Position numbers and translations under genes: made by a program. A model generated the notes under the pieces. It was given only the letters and a program-made list of their open reading frames with translations. It had not been told where the DNA came from and ran no database searches. Below are positions 11,457 through 24,099 of a stretch of 64,000 nt of DNA, piece after piece; within the stretch, counting starts at the first letter, position 1; the number at the start of each line of letters is the position of its first letter. The DNA is taken from contig NW_019775747.1 in the NCBI RefSeq assembly GCF_001039355.2, positions 510,752-574,751 on the forward strand, given 5' to 3'. The stretch is from Lingula anatina. Its lineage: Eukaryota; Brachiopoda; Lingulata; Lingulida; Lingulidae.

Positions 11457-14400
11457 GCACCGTTCAAACTTAAAGGTACGCTGTACGCGTTTGAACATTT
11501 TTCAAAGTCAGTTTTTAATGTCTATATATCCTGCAATTTTTTATTATTTCCCATTTCAGAAATTAAAAAAAAAAACTATAGAAAGCCTCAAATAAAAGTA
11601 ACTGACGATTTTAGCTTCTTCTGAAATGAACAGGAAAACATGACATTCAAATCGACGAGAAAAATCCATTCTGTAGTTTAAACCCGTATAGAATACCTTT
11701 AAATTTAGACATTTCGGGACGGACTCAGGGTTCCGAGGGCTCGGTTGATTGGATGATTAAACAGTTGATTTTTGAGCTCTTCAAAAAAGAGTATAATAAA
11801 TCTAAAGACGTATAGAACGACTGGAGGGGCTTTTTCAGTGTGAAGAGATGTTTGGGCAATGAACGTAAAAACATTCCCCCATAAAATCCTGAATCCGCCC
11901 CTGCATTAGTATACAATGTTTAGGCCTACATGGAAGGACTAAGTGCTAACTGTGGGGGCATTATTACTTTAATCATTGCGTACCTTGACTCAGACATGAA
12001 AGAGGCCACAAATGGAAGATCAGTAGATTTGTAGTTAAAATGTGGTATGCATTTCGCTAGCTTTTATCGCAAAACAATTCAATGTCATTTCGACGGTCAT
12101 TGAAGTCCAGAGGGTGGAATAGCTGTTGTAACCTTTAAAATGCATATATTATGCTAATGTGCAATGCTATTTGTTCAAAGTATTATTTTCTTGTGTTTTA
12201 AAAAAAATATTCATTGGTTTTGTATGTAGAAAAAAATTGAAAAATTCTAATTGATCAAATTTAAGTTACGGTAATGGTAGTCCAGTCTCTCATTAACTTT
12301 TACTGACCGGTTTTTACTGTAACATCTTCAGATGAATCTGGGCACGGATTTAATTTATATGATGAACTATATTAGATAGGCTTATTTAATTAAGTGCACT
12401 TCTCTTCCATGTTGATGATGCACATATTGTAACGTGATATGATTAATATTATTATACTTATTTATTATTACGCTTCAGCCCAAAAAGGTGATCACATTGT
12501 ATAGAACTTTCATCTTCAGTTTTCATATTACGCTCACGACACGTAGATCACAATGATATTTTAAGTTAATTAGTGGACGACAAAGAGGCAATTCGTCAGA
12601 TTTTAGCATCAAACTGGAATTCATCAAGACTATTGAGTTCCGAACTCAAATATTCGCGTCAAATTCCTTTTTTTAAAAAACCCTCATTTCCTGAAATTGT
12701 CAAGTGAAAAAAATATATGCATTTATAAATGTATACATCTCTTGTATATGCCCCGAATTAATTTGTTCCTAGAGCAAAAAACGGTCATTTTGAAACATTA
12801 GTTCTAACACTATTTTAAGAAATTATCACATGTATCCTTTAATAAGATGAAATGAATCAACCGAGCTGCCTCTTTGACTGCTAAATGTAGGAAAGCCTAT
12901 ATTTAATGCACGCATGTATTCGCCAAGGTTTCCCTTCGTGTTCAAGGTTATTAAAAATCATCGCCCCTCTTTCAGAGTGCAGTACAAAAAGCCTTTGATT
13001 GGATTTTCAGACACAACGTTAAAAACACATTTCCTGCTTTTTCATAAATGTTCTTGGCCTAATTGGAGAAAAACAATCAACAGAAAAGGAGTTTCATTTT
13101 CAACGTAAAAAAATGATGAAGTTGGAAGTTAAACCTTGAACAAAGGGGAAACATAGGAATGGGAATGCAATGGGAAAATCTACGTATCACAAAAGGAGAC
13201 TCTCTAATGCTAAGCAATCGATTGCTGACTGTCTTGCTCAGCCAGCTACTCGTCTGTCCTTATGGTGGAAATGATAAGTTTCTTGATTTAGCTCCTCTTG
13301 ACAATTTAGTTGCATCACATTAATATATATCTTATGGCCATCGATAGAGGCTGTGGTTTGTGGTATTTCTACAAGTAATTCATTGTAAAGATTAACAATA
13401 TAATGTATATATAGATATATTTATAAATATTTATTGATAAAATTGTTGACACTGTATATGGTATATGGGAGTATTCCAAGCATAAAAGAAACGGACTCAT
13501 AAATTGCGTTTAGTGAGTCAGCGAAGGAAAAAATTTCCCGTGACAATTTAAGAATTTGCAATATAAAACTGCATTAAACATCAATAGACTCATCAATTAA
13601 TTAAATGAAGCTGTCCTTATGCGAAGGCAATCATTTGTAAAGCAAAAATTCGCAACATTTATGCGTATCGTTAATTGATAAATGTCACTTGTTGTAGACA
13701 AGATTATTATCACTTCTCGACCCATTGCACCATACATGTATATCTTCGGTAATTGCTTTTCAAATTTAAACGATATGGATGTGAAAAAATCACTTCTAAA
13801 GGCAATGTTTTGTTGAAAATACTTAAAACTATCAATATTGTATTTTTCAAAATCCATTCAAAGTCCATTTTTATGAGTAACTAATAATAATCAATCCTGA
13901 AAAAGTCAGATATTTGCAAAAGAAAATTTTTTTGAAAATTTAAAGTAATTACCGTATCACTTTCAATCACAGCCTCTACTATTTAAGGCAAATTTCAGGC
14001 AAATTTCTAAGGCAAATGCTTGAGTCCCAGTGTACAAATTTAAGTTCATTATTAACATTGCGAACTATAGATGTGTAACATGAACAAAACACATTTGGTA
14101 ATGGATATTTTATTCAGCGCCGTAATAAGTGTTGATTTTATGTTTTTACCGATCCAGTTATGCACCTAATTGTTAACTTATTGTCTATGATTTATGAAAA
14201 GATGCCACATGGGGTTTTCTTAATGCCCGGATGTTCTCTAGCGTTTATTTTTATTTGATTTCAGTTTAAGGTGTTGTTACTTTTTATCAGAAATATGTTT
14301 ATTAATGTTGCAATTGTATTTATTGTTTCATCTTTATTGTTAACCGATTGAAGAAAAAAAGGATTTAATTGCATCAATATAACTTATTTATTGCTGTGCC

Positions 14401-16798
14401 TAGCAATGATGGTGCTACATGTAATTGGCATTATGCCAGAATTCTTTTCAATATTGCCTTTTGGCCGGTTATATTTATTTTTACATGGACATAATATCTG
14501 TTTTTTTAAAAGAAATCGACTCTTAAAATGTATGAAGTTCAGTAACAAAATGTGCAGTTACAGCGAATTCATTTTCTTTTAGAAAAGGTATAAAAGATTA
14601 ACGAACTGATTTGGCTTTCACAAAATTTTGAAAATATCTTGATTATAGCCGGGCTTCTTTTAAGTGCGTGTTTTCAAATCTACTAATTTCATTTCTTTTC
14701 TAGTCTTCTCTAGTTAAAATGCTCGATGAAGGACATCAAAATTAGACTAATTTAGAGGTCTAATTTAAAATCCTGGCCATGGGGAAATGAACGGTGTAAA
14801 TGCACATGCGTTTTGTAGTTCCTACATAGTATCATAAGTGGAGTTTTGTTTGGCAGAACAGTTGTTTACCTATTTAGTTTCATTTTGCTTGTGAAACTGA
14901 ATTTCAATTTAGTCTCAGCCAAAACATTTTGCATAAATGTCTTTTAAATTTTTTCAAAAAAAAAAAAAAAAAAAGAAGCACAAGTTGACAAAAATTACAT
15001 TGATATTTAAATGCCTTGATAAGACATCTGAAATAAAATATTTTTGTTCCGTGAAAATTTGTTTTCGGTTTATTCAGGTCTTGGTCTTCTTCATAGAAGT
15101 TATATATATATATATATATATCAAGCTGCTAAGAATCGCCCCTCTCTCTCTCTCTCTTAATTGAATATGCTGTTACTTATTTGAGAATGCACAAAAAGCT
15201 TTAACAGTTAAAAAGAAAAAGAAGGTCAATTTCGGCGCAATCGCGTCTCATAATAAATTCGCTGTTTTTGTCACAAAAGCCACCCAAATGCCAGCATTAA
15301 GTTTCAAATGGTATAAGTAAGAAAATAACCAAAATACATTGTTTAATATTACCTGAAAGTGATATATATAACTTAAATAGCCATCTCCCTTTGTCCTGAT
15401 TGCCGCTGGGGAACTTAAAGAACCATCTCCCTTATCTGACATTCCTTTTTAACTCCCTTATCCACACACAATGCCGTATTTTTTTAAATCCTGCGTCCAC
15501 ACACAATGAATTATTTTCAATTTTTACCTGTCCTGATCATTCACTGATGTCTTAGTATTTTCGACTGAATTTGCTTTTGTAAAAGTGGACCCTGATTTTA
15601 TTGAAACAACTCATAATGCACACCTTTCTTTAAAATAATAATAATAATAATAATAAAATGAAAAAAAAAAGAAAATTACGGGAAGTAGCATGTTATTTTA
15701 TGTTTCTGGGATTTACCATTTTTCATGCTTTACTCGTCGAATACGTGTGGATTCTTCTAGGAATGTTCCTTCCTTAATTATGGCACAAACAAAAACAACT
15801 GAATTTTGATAATTTTGCTAGCCACGATTCTGCTCTAAAATTACATTTTAAAACCACCTTCAAGTGTTTAATTAGTTGATAACCTTGCTGTAACCTCGTG
15901 CCCTTTGCACATGGGTTTCAAAGAATTGTGTTTGCCTAGGAAATCCTTGCACCTGGAAGCTAAGCTCCTGGAAAATCGCTTGTGGCAGTGCTCATGTAAT
16001 TCGGAGAAGAACTTGTAAATCGGAGTGAAAAATAATTACACGAAATTCCTTTCGTTAAATAAGTTTGGGCAAACTACGTATTTAATGACGCACTGTATAT
16101 TAACACCATTACAATGGAAATCGGGCTGGAGGAAAGAGCGCTACGTACAAGAGCTGAAATCACCTCCAAAGGAAATGGCAAACAACCGAAGAGGACTCCG
16201 AATGAGCTTAAAAATTATGACTTCCATATTCGGAAAAAATATTATCATTTCTTAAGATTTATATATTTGAATATTTAAAAAATGTTCTATCGTGAAAAAA
16301 TTCATGAAAATTTGTGAGGATTTTTTTTTAAATAGATCTTGCCCATTATCAAACATACAAACCATTAAACATTTGGTTTAAGTTACAGCTACCACATGTG
16401 CAATGTCCTGGAAAAACAAATGCATTAAGACAAATGAGAATGAATTATAACTACATTGTACCAAACCAAAGATGAAATTTAATGTACTGTAAGAAGTGAT
16501 GAGACGCTTGTGCAGCGCGGATTCAGAAAATAAAATGTGAACTTGATTATGTTAACGCTAGCATATTTTAAAACCTGTAAATGGTTAAAAATGTAAATGG
16601 TGTTATGTTCAAAGGTAGAAATACGTTTGAATCACGTCTGTTCAAAAACATGAAATGAAACAAACTTTCCAACAAGCTTATACTGTGCAGATGAGTCCCC
16701 CAGTCGCATTTTGAATTAATAAAGCTATGATTCATCACATGTGTACAATTACTATCTATGTAGTGCTATTTAAAAGCACATATGTTTTTAATTGGATT

Positions 16799-16970
16799 GA
16801 TCGGGGCGGATTTAGGCCGTCTTCTGGGTCTTCTGGAAGACGGTCAGATTTTCAAGTTTACATTGTCAGCCATCTAATGTTTTCTGTCGGAAGACAGTCA
16901 AAAATGGAAGATGGACCAACAAAGATAATTTGGAAGACTGCCAGGAAATATCTCTGGATCCGCCCCTGAT
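16799..16970. mobile_element. Short TIR element ending GGGGCGGAT
   Basis: Left end GATCGGGGCGGATTTAGG and right end CTGGATCCGCCCCTGAT are inverted copies. The inside has repeated GGAAGACxGTCA motifs and no coding capacity. About 170 bp, read as a MITE. A related end (GAATCCGCCCCTG) is at about 11,890. Confidence 0.5.
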
Positions 16971-17624
16971 AGCCCTTGTTTGATAGCTAATGTTGTAACG
17001 TTGCTTTGATATGTCTACTAATAAGACTGAAGCATCATTAATTTTAAGAAATGTATCGAAGTTTTAGAACAGGCGTCGAGAGACGTAATGAAAAAAGAAC
17101 CTGGAAATGGTGTTCGAATACAAATTCTAGACTGAAGAAATGAATAAGATGAAGACGACAGAAAGAAAAGTATCAAAGGCGGGGTGAAAATACGCTTCAT
17201 CTATTTATAATAAAGTTGACATGATATGATATGATATGATATGTAATGATGATTATAATGATATTATACTAATAATGCATTCAGTTAGGGCGTATATTTC
17301 ATGGAATGATCAGTCCATTTAACAACATAAAATGGCAAAAATTATAAACGATTATACCAAGGAGTTATCATTGGTAATACATAAGAAAGTACTAGTATTA
17401 ATATCTAAAATAAAAGTTTATTACACTTAACCAATTGCTTTTTGTCATATGAAATGGATGCATTATCAATAATATCTTTTAGAAAATAAGTCGCTATTTC
17501 TTTTTTTGAAGTTTTCTGGGTGTTAGATTTTCCTTGAATAGGAGGGTAAGTCATTCCACTCGGCACGGGTTGTTATTTAAAATTTTTATCTGCGTAATGG
17601 GTCTCTCTCCAATACAGGCAGCGA

Positions 17625-17955
17625 TATTCAAGCAAATTTCTTGGGCCATTCCATCAGAAAGCAGGAATTGAAGAATCTCAGCCTTAGTGGTAGAATACCC
17701 GGCAACAGTGTCCGAGGCAGAACACAAAAGGCCGTCCTTGACAATTTTGAATTACCAGCAAGACACCTTTGGTTAATGGCGAGAAACAAACCTCTGGCAA
17801 AATATAAAAGTTCGTCAAACACCGCATCGGTGATGACACATACATGTAGAGAAGAAGAATGGGCATTGCACGACAAGTCTTGGGAAGATGATTGTCCGAA
17901 CGGAGTTTTACACATTTTGCTCTCTGTGGCATCAAAATTTACCCTAGTTTCTTGA
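17625..17955 (+). mobile_element. Non-LTR retrotransposon (LINE) remnant, C-terminal part of the RT protein
   Basis: An open stretch reads FLGHSIRKQELKNLSLSGRI, then PGNSVRGRTQKAVLDNF and a poorly conserved continuation to a stop at about 17,953. The pattern GHxxRKxxLxxLxxxGxIxGxxxRGRxxxxxLD is the hallmark of the region after the reverse-transcriptase core in LINE ORF2 proteins. No catalytic RT motif, endonuclease or intact start is present, so this is a 5'-truncated, inactive copy. The clade cannot be assigned from this fragment. Confidence 0.65.
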
Positions 17956-19326
17956 TTTCAGTTTTGCCATCCCGATCTTGATTTCATATTTAACCCATAT
18001 CAGCAAAACTGAAGCTATCCCATGCCAACGTTTGAATATTTAACAAGCTAGCTCTACAGTGGCCCTGACACTCAGGGCATCAAATTTAGGCTTCTTGACT
18101 GAAAGTTGAATATATTTCGAACTTGCTTTCTTATTTTTAAAAATTTGTCTATGTTTGAGAATAGTTTTAGTAGTAACATTTTAATGTTGAACTAAACAAT
18201 GCTATACCACTACCTCTTTTTACTTGGCCCGAAAAGGAAAAACCACTAAGCTTACCTTTTAGCAATTCTAATTTCTTTATCACCATGCTGTTTGAAATTG
18301 AATGTTTTTGGCATTTTGGCAACTGCACAGGAAAATGCCTCCTTTGAGACACTCTAGAAATAAGAATTAAGGATGTTTAGGATGTTTTAAGGATAATCCG
18401 TACACATTTCCTCTTGCCCCTAATCTCACTTTTTTGCCCTTCCTTATCATACGAACTCGTTTATGATGCTTGATATTTAACATACCTTAACGAGTAACGT
18501 AATACAATTAAAACATTAGAAACATCTTGTAAAAAGGGGTAGAAATCAAAAGAGCACAACAAGAGACCCTTGTTATAATACATAATATAATACAATATAG
18601 GAGTAACAATAATCTATTCTTAAAAACTGCACTCCATATGTGACTACTGAACATTTAAAAGTCTGTCTCCAATTTGTGGCTGCAACTGGTAAGACCTTGC
18701 GGGGCCTTGTCTTGGGTTTCTTTCTTTTGCAACATCTAAATGTGTAGAGTTCGAAGGATATTTAGATTTTTTAATAGCATTCTATTGTTTTATAATTGTT
18801 AAGACACAATGAACAGATAAATTTATTTCAATTTTGAAAATTTATCACAATGTAAACGAATACGCGACTTATGTCAGGTATACACTTTCACACAGCTTAA
18901 AATCTGTCACTCTCTCACGGTTGATAATTTGACAGATTACAAAAAAAATCACCTGAGGAAGGTAGTGATAATTTTAAGCAGGTGTCTGAACATATTCTAA
19001 AACCATCAATCTACCTGATATGTAAAAAAAGTTCATATATGTACTGTGGCAATGTACAGCTTAATCAAATTGTTGCGTAAAACATTTGCCATTTTTTAAA
19101 AATATTTTATAATAATAAGCTAAAAACTCAACATCGAGTTGTAATTATATGACTTTATTTCATAAAGCAAGTAACTTCACATGTTCGATATGTCAACCTC
19201 AAAATTGGTTGAACAGCAGCAAAAAACATGTTTGCCATAATGTATTTATTAGTTCTGATGAAAAAAAATAAAGATGGTGAATGGAGGAAAGTACATTTAC
19301 AGTAAACTGGGCGGTAAGCTGTACAA

Positions 19327-19760
19327 ATGTATGGGATGGGGGAGAGTTGAAGGCCTGCAATCTATGGGCGCATTCCCATAGATTTTAGATTGATCTATCC
19401 CCGTGGGGAGTCTCACTAGATTACTGTCACATAATCCGGCTTAAATGTCCGTCCCGCCTATTTCAAGCTGTACGGGGGTAATTAACTTTCATACCCGCTC
19501 GGCTGACAGCTATTTAGCGTGAGCCCCAGGGAGTTAGGTCGATCTAGTTGGATCAATCTAATCTCTGGGAATGGGGTCTATGACTGCATGACTGAATGAC
19601 AAGCATCCTCCTGGCATTAAGTAGAAGAATACAGAAAAGCTGGTGATTATATGAGTACATTAGAAACAAGAGGAGGCATTTAGCGAGAGTCCCTGCAGAG
19701 TTGGGTCAAGCCACATAGACTGATGGTGTCTATAGGAATTAATGGGATCTAAAACATATT
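19327..19760. repeat. Repeat block shared with 22,033-22,250, interrupted by a foldback MITE
   Basis: Both flanking parts recur at 22 kb: the left part (TGTATGGGATGGGGGAGAG, then GGCCTGCAATC) and the right part (GAATACAGAAAAGCTGGTG, then GAAACAAGAGGAGGCATTTA and GTGTCTATAGGAAT). Between them here sits a 212-bp foldback element flanked by TATG. This is therefore an older repeat broken by a later insertion. Confidence 0.6.
19367..19578. mobile_element. Foldback MITE, 'CATTCCCATAGA' family (copy 1)
   Basis: 212 bp, flanked by TATG at 19,363-19,366 and 19,579-19,582, an apparent 4-bp target duplication. The ends GCGCATTCCCATAGATTTTA and TCTGGGAATGGGGTC are inverted. Inner arms carry GATCTATCCCCGTGGGGAGT against CCCCAGGGAGTTAGGTCGAT and a central GGGGGTAATTAAC. 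It is closely matched by the copy at 34,493-34,706. No protein is encoded. Confidence 0.7.
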
Positions 19761-19777
19761 TGTACTGTAGTGTCTTA

Positions 19778-20087
19778 GGGGCCATTCAGAATGAGAAGAT
19801 CCGAGTGCTAACTGGTCCACGGCCTAAACATGGTAGACCTACATGAAAGAAGGACCGCTTAATCCTGTAATGGTCTCTCCGCCTCTTACAGGCCTACCCA
19901 TGCATGGTCACTGCAGGAACACAGTAATTAAATCTCGGTTCTGTTCAGAGGGTTGAGGGACGACGGGTGGGGAGGTGTATAAGAGGTGGAGAGGCCATTA
20001 CAGGATTAAGCGGTCTTTTTATGTAGGTCTGCCATATTTAGACCGTGGACCAGTTAGCACTCGTATCTTCTCGTTCTGAATGGCCCC
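19778..20087. mobile_element. Foldback MITE, 'GGGGCCATTCAGAA' family with TTA target duplication
   Basis: 310 bp, flanked by TTA on both sides (19,775-19,777 and 20,088-20,090). Left arm GGGGCCATTCAGAATGAGAA and right arm TTCTCGTTCTGAATGGCCCC are near-perfect inverted repeats. The homology continues inward almost to the centre (GATCCGAGTGCTAACTGGTC against the reverse complement of GACCAGTTAGCACTCGTATC). The 3-bp TTA duplication is what PIF/Harbinger transposases generate, so that superfamily is the likely mobiliser; this is inference. Confidence 0.72.
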
Positions 20088-21154
20088 TTAGTTTTTTTAG
20101 TTACATCAGAAACGAACAAAACAAGTACACTTTGGACAAAAATGCTTTCATAATAGACAAAAATTGAACATGATTATGTCAACAGATGATTGAATCAGTG
20201 TAACTTAACAAGATCAAAATTCATCCTTCACCAAAATGTGCTGATATGCAAATTCATATATTTTATTCTTTGCTTTTTAAAATCTACTATACATAAGTGT
20301 ACAAGACTATGATACATTCACTGTTATTGTGTTTAATATTGATGTGTGCTGCATGTGAAGCATGCAATCACGAATGCACCTGCATGTACGCACATGCACC
20401 AATATACGAGTGTCTGTGTTTTCTAATTTCCTATCTGTAGATGTACTTGAGCAGAGCATATTCAATATGGCATATCAAGTGTTTATAATATGCAGCTTTT
20501 TTTGAGCACTTGAACACACACCCATTCTACTTTTTATACAGTTTATATTTGCCATAATTAACTGTTAAACATTCCATTTTTATTCATTTTTAGTTTGGTG
20601 AAACCAGTAGGAACATACATTACATTTTCAGAGACACAGCGGCTTTATTTCATAGTTTAGCCCCCAGTTCATACAGATAATTAACCCCAAATCAACTTTA
20701 GAACTCCTAACAATAATATAACCTTGAAAACAGAAGTCAACTATTTCTACTGGAAAAGTTAACTATACATCATTAACACCAACCTCATAAGTACAAACCT
20801 TGCCTTACACAAGACTTTGGTCTATGTCACTTGATCACTGTGCTCCGTGATTAAAAAAAATTAAGCACTGCAGATGCATCCCACTGAATGATATAATAAA
20901 TCCCTTCAACAAGAGAATAACATGATGCATTTTATGCAAATTGCTTTCCCACCCATTTTTGACTCTTGGCATAGGATACATTTACGTGTGAAGAACCATC
21001 ACAGTACGTGATTGCTAGCCATTATAAGCAACCTTCATTGCATGGGTAGTCTTTATACTGGATATTAAAGCTATTCGGGCCATGTCCTGCATCCCTTCAT
21101 ACATTTAACGCATTTATTTTACACAGCCTCTGTCTGGAAAGGCTCGGCCTTTCT

Positions 21155-21243
21155 TTAAACACAAACTGCCAGCATTACGGCATCAAATATTGCAACCTTG
21201 CCCTTTATAATGTCACTGAAGGCTGTCCAGGTGTTGAAGTAGG
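21155..21243 (-). CDS. Candidate terminal exon (minus strand), possibly the end of TBC1D13
   Basis: On the minus strand a good acceptor (TTCCTTTCAG) precedes a short open stretch. With two bases completing a split codon it reads YFNTWTAFSDIIKGKVAIFD then AVMLAVCV and a stop at 21,155-21,157. Read in phase 0, which is what TBC1D13 exon 7 would need if joined directly, it reads PTSTPGQPSVTL and stops at 21,205. Neither matches the TBC1D13 C-terminus I know (LQxAKEL). The local sequence is more complex and less AT-rich than its surroundings. Weak candidate only. Confidence 0.28.
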
Positions 21244-21640
21244 CTGAAAGGAAGAGAATTTCCTGTTAATAATGACGATGATTTTAAGGCTTCTAACATG
21301 CATATTAACACCTATTCCATTTTACGTATTATTGCATATGAAATCCCAATCTGTTGCTCCCTGGTCTCTTTCATAGACAAACAGCATTTTCTCATATAAT
21401 TGCCGACAACAGGTTTCAAGTCCTTTATTTTTTTTTTGTTCTCCACACAAAATTATCCCCTTAATTAAATATCTAAATAACAACATGTAGAGATTGAATA
21501 CTATTGAACAGTACTAAACTTACTTAGTACTATACTAAAGCCCAATAATGGGTATGGAAGCTGTTATGTTTTGCTCAAGTTCACTGCAAGATCTAAGATG
21601 GCTTGGATATCACATGGAGGGAAATTCTAGAAGCAAAGAC

Positions 21641-21673
<33 letters not shown>

Positions 21674-22032
21674 GGTTTCTTTTGTGGTGCATTCCATAAA
21701 TTTCAACCTCAATGCACCTTACAGTAAACACTAAGAAAATATTCAATCAAATTAAATCAGAATACTTTTAAAGACATTTAAAACAATATTTAAAACAATA
21801 ACGTACATTCAAATGTTCATTGTCCACAAAATCAGTAAATCATGGTGACAGTGACAGATATAGTGGTACATGAATTTGAAAACGATTCAGACCAAATGCC
21901 AAATGAAGGCAAAGGACCATACTTTGATTAAAATTTTTCTAAATATCTTTTCATGCTTTTGCACAGTAATAATGTTACAGAAGAGATTAAAATGAAATAT
22001 ATTCAATATAAAAATATATTCAAAATGTGAAA

Positions 22033-22250
22033 ATGTATGGGATGGGGGGAGGGGGAGAGTTGAAGGCCTGCAATCAGCCTATCTTAATGACATGTATACT
22101 CCCGGCTTTAAGTTGAATACAGAAAAGCTGGTGATTATACGAGTACATTAGAAACAAGAGGAGGCATTTAGCGAGAGTTCCTGCAGAGTTGGGTCAATTC
22201 TCATAGACCAATGGTGTCTATAGGAATCAGTGGGCTCTAAAACATATATA
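22033..22250. repeat. Uninterrupted copy of the 19-kb repeat block (partial foldback family)
   Basis: Matches 19,327-19,362 and 19,627-19,760 almost base for base, without the MITE inserted there. Its right part (GAATACAGAAAAGCTGGTG ... GTGTCTATAGGAATCAG) matches in reverse complement the middle and arm of the foldback element at 32,739-32,983, so it is a partial member of that family. Confidence 0.6.
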
Positions 22251-22339
22251 TACTCACTATACCAAAATATCAAAAAAAAAAAAAAACAAGGCAGCAAAGC
22301 AGTCAAATGAACAAACAAAAACCAAAAAATAAAAACGCA

Positions 22340-22974
22340 NNNNNNNNNNNNNNNNNNNNNNNNNNNNNNNNNNNNNNNNNNNNNNNNNNNNNNNNNNNNN
22401 NNNNNNNNNNNNNNNNNNNNNNNNNNNNNNNNNNNNNNNNNNNNNNNNNNNNNNNNNNNNNNNNNNNNNNNNNNNNNNNNNNNNNNNNNNNNNNNNNNNN
22501 NNNNNNNNNNNNNNNNNNNNNNNNNNNNNNNNNNNNNNNNNNNNNNNNNNNNNNNNNNNNNNNNNNNNNNNNNNNNNNNNNNNNNNNNNNNNNNNNNNNN
22601 NNNNNNNNNNNNNNNNNNNNNNNNNNNNNNNNNNNNNNNNNNNNNNNNNNNNNNNNNNNNNNNNNNNNNNNNNNNNNNNNNNNNNNNNNNNNNNNNNNNN
22701 NNNNNNNNNNNNNNNNNNNNNNNNNNNNNNNNNNNNNNNNNNNNNNNNNNNNNNNNNNNNNNNNNNNNNNNNNNNNNNNNNNNNNNNNNNNNNNNNNNNN
22801 NNNNNNNNNNNNNNNNNNNNNNNNNNNNNNNNNNNNNNNNNNNNNNNNNNNNNNNNNNNNNNNNNNNNNNNNNNNNNNNNNNNNNNNNNNNNNNNNNNNN
22901 NNNNNNNNNNNNNNNNNNNNNNNNNNNNNNNNNNNNNNNNNNNNNNNNNNNNNNNNNNNNNNNNNNNNNNNNNN
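22340..22974. other. Assembly gap (635 N)
   Basis: 635 undetermined bases between low-complexity A-rich sequence on the left and a 159-bp-period tandem repeat on the right. It probably hides more satellite units. The stated length may not be the true one. Confidence 0.99.
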
Positions 22975-23290
22975 GATTTTCGAACTTGACCTGCGTTTTA
23001 GTAAGATTGATTACTCCTGTGAGTTTCATGACAACAGGCCTAACGGTTTTCCTTGAAATGTGTTTACAAGGTTGCATATATGCTGAAAAGTGAAAAAACA
23101 GCATAACTTCTACAATAATGGCCCGATCATGCTGATTTTCGAACTTGACCTGCGTTTTATGAATATTCATCAGCTCTGTAAATATAAAGCCAAAAAGTGA
23201 AACTGCCTTCCACTTATCGTGTTTACAAGGAAAGTGCACGGCGCCGGCGACGGCATCGGCATCGGCGACGGCGACGACAGACGCAGGTGA
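22975..23290. repeat. Tandem repeat (period about 159 bp) with GC-rich CGGCGACGGC tail
   Basis: GATTTTCGAACTTGACCTGC begins at 22,975, the first base after the gap, and again at 23,134, giving a 159-base period. The following bases are similar but diverged (TTTTAGTAAGATTGATTACTC against TTTTATGAATATTCATCAGCTC). The last unit ends in a GC-rich array of CGGCGACGGC/ATCGGC at about 23,238-23,280, very unlike the AT-rich surroundings. This resembles a transposon-borne satellite whose other units fell into the gap. Confidence 0.6.
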
Positions 23291-24099
23291 TGGCAATATG
23301 TACAGACACATCTGTGTCTGTACATAAAAAAGGAGTGTCTTACATAAAGTTCTCTTCAGGCTCTATTGATGATGATCATATTAAAAATTTTTTCTAAGCC
23401 AGAGGCTTTTTTATACTTTATCTAAAACACATCTTAGTGGCAAGGTTGAAAGAGGAACAAACAGAAAATACAGGAAAATAATTGTTACTGACTTCCAGGA
23501 TATTTTGACCAACAAACTGACAGACTGATCAACTGGATGATCAGTCTATAAATCACTAGATCTAATTCTACAGTGCTCCGCATTTCAAAATTAACTCCTA
23601 CTGGTAGGTAATAAGGTGGAAACGGCCAATTAACACACGCATATAACAAATTAGGTGTAAAGCTGGAAGTTCCTGGCCTAGGGTAGCTATTTAACAAATA
23701 CCCCAATTAACAGCTCTTAGAGCTTTAAACTCTTCATGATCTTAATATCAAAACTGCACCTCACTAGCTGAGTCTTGACACAGGGATTAGCAGAAATCTT
23801 ACATCCTTAATAACATATTCTAATGTTTTATAACATACCCTTAAAAACATCTGCTTATGATAATATATGTATTATTATTGCTGCTAAAATAGCTTAAAAA
23901 AATAATGTACAGAAACACCAGAGAGATTAAGTTTCTTGTCAATCTAGTGATTAAAAAGCATTTGTGTGTCTGAGTTTGTGTGCGTTTTCATGAAAATGTG
24001 AACTGATGCCAACATGCAAAAAAAAAAAAAATAAATAAATAAAAAAAATACATATATATGAAATCCAAAAAGGCCCAAAATGTAGTTAAAACAACTTAC

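Larger units (their letters stand above)
11010..17620. other. Putative Lhx6/8 3'UTR and repeat-bearing intergenic region
   Basis: After the candidate stop there is a CAA/CAG-rich run (11,076-11,110), then a gap. An AATAAA at 11,591-11,596 is a possible polyadenylation signal. Beyond that I see no gene: AT-rich sequence with poly-A at about 14,957, TA repeats at 15,104-15,121, (TAA)n at 15,636-15,655, and short elements whose ends carry TCCGCCCCTG (11,888-11,900 and 16,799-16,970). Confidence 0.5.
17960..21154. other. Non-coding region, possibly 3'UTR of a minus-strand gene, with two foldback elements
   Basis: No coding exon is recognised. The region lies downstream (minus strand) of a candidate terminal exon at 21,155-21,243 and has several TTTATT motifs, i.e. 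AATAAA on the minus strand, so part may be 3'UTR. It also holds the compound repeat at 19,327-19,760 and the element at 19,778-20,087. Confidence 0.4.
21244..24099. other. Region between TBC1D13 exon 7 and the candidate last exon: gap and repeats
   Basis: The missing second half of TBC1D13 would be expected here but no exon is recognised. The region holds (TAA)n at 21,641-21,674, a repeat block at 22,033-22,250, the 635-N gap, and a tandem repeat just after the gap. Confidence 0.5.

Noticed and set aside
11170-11595. Several open frames over the first gap
   Set aside because: Mostly undetermined bases flanked by a T homopolymer.
22148-23311. Long minus-strand open frame across the gap
   Set aside because: It is open only because most of it is N. 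The readable ends are repeats.
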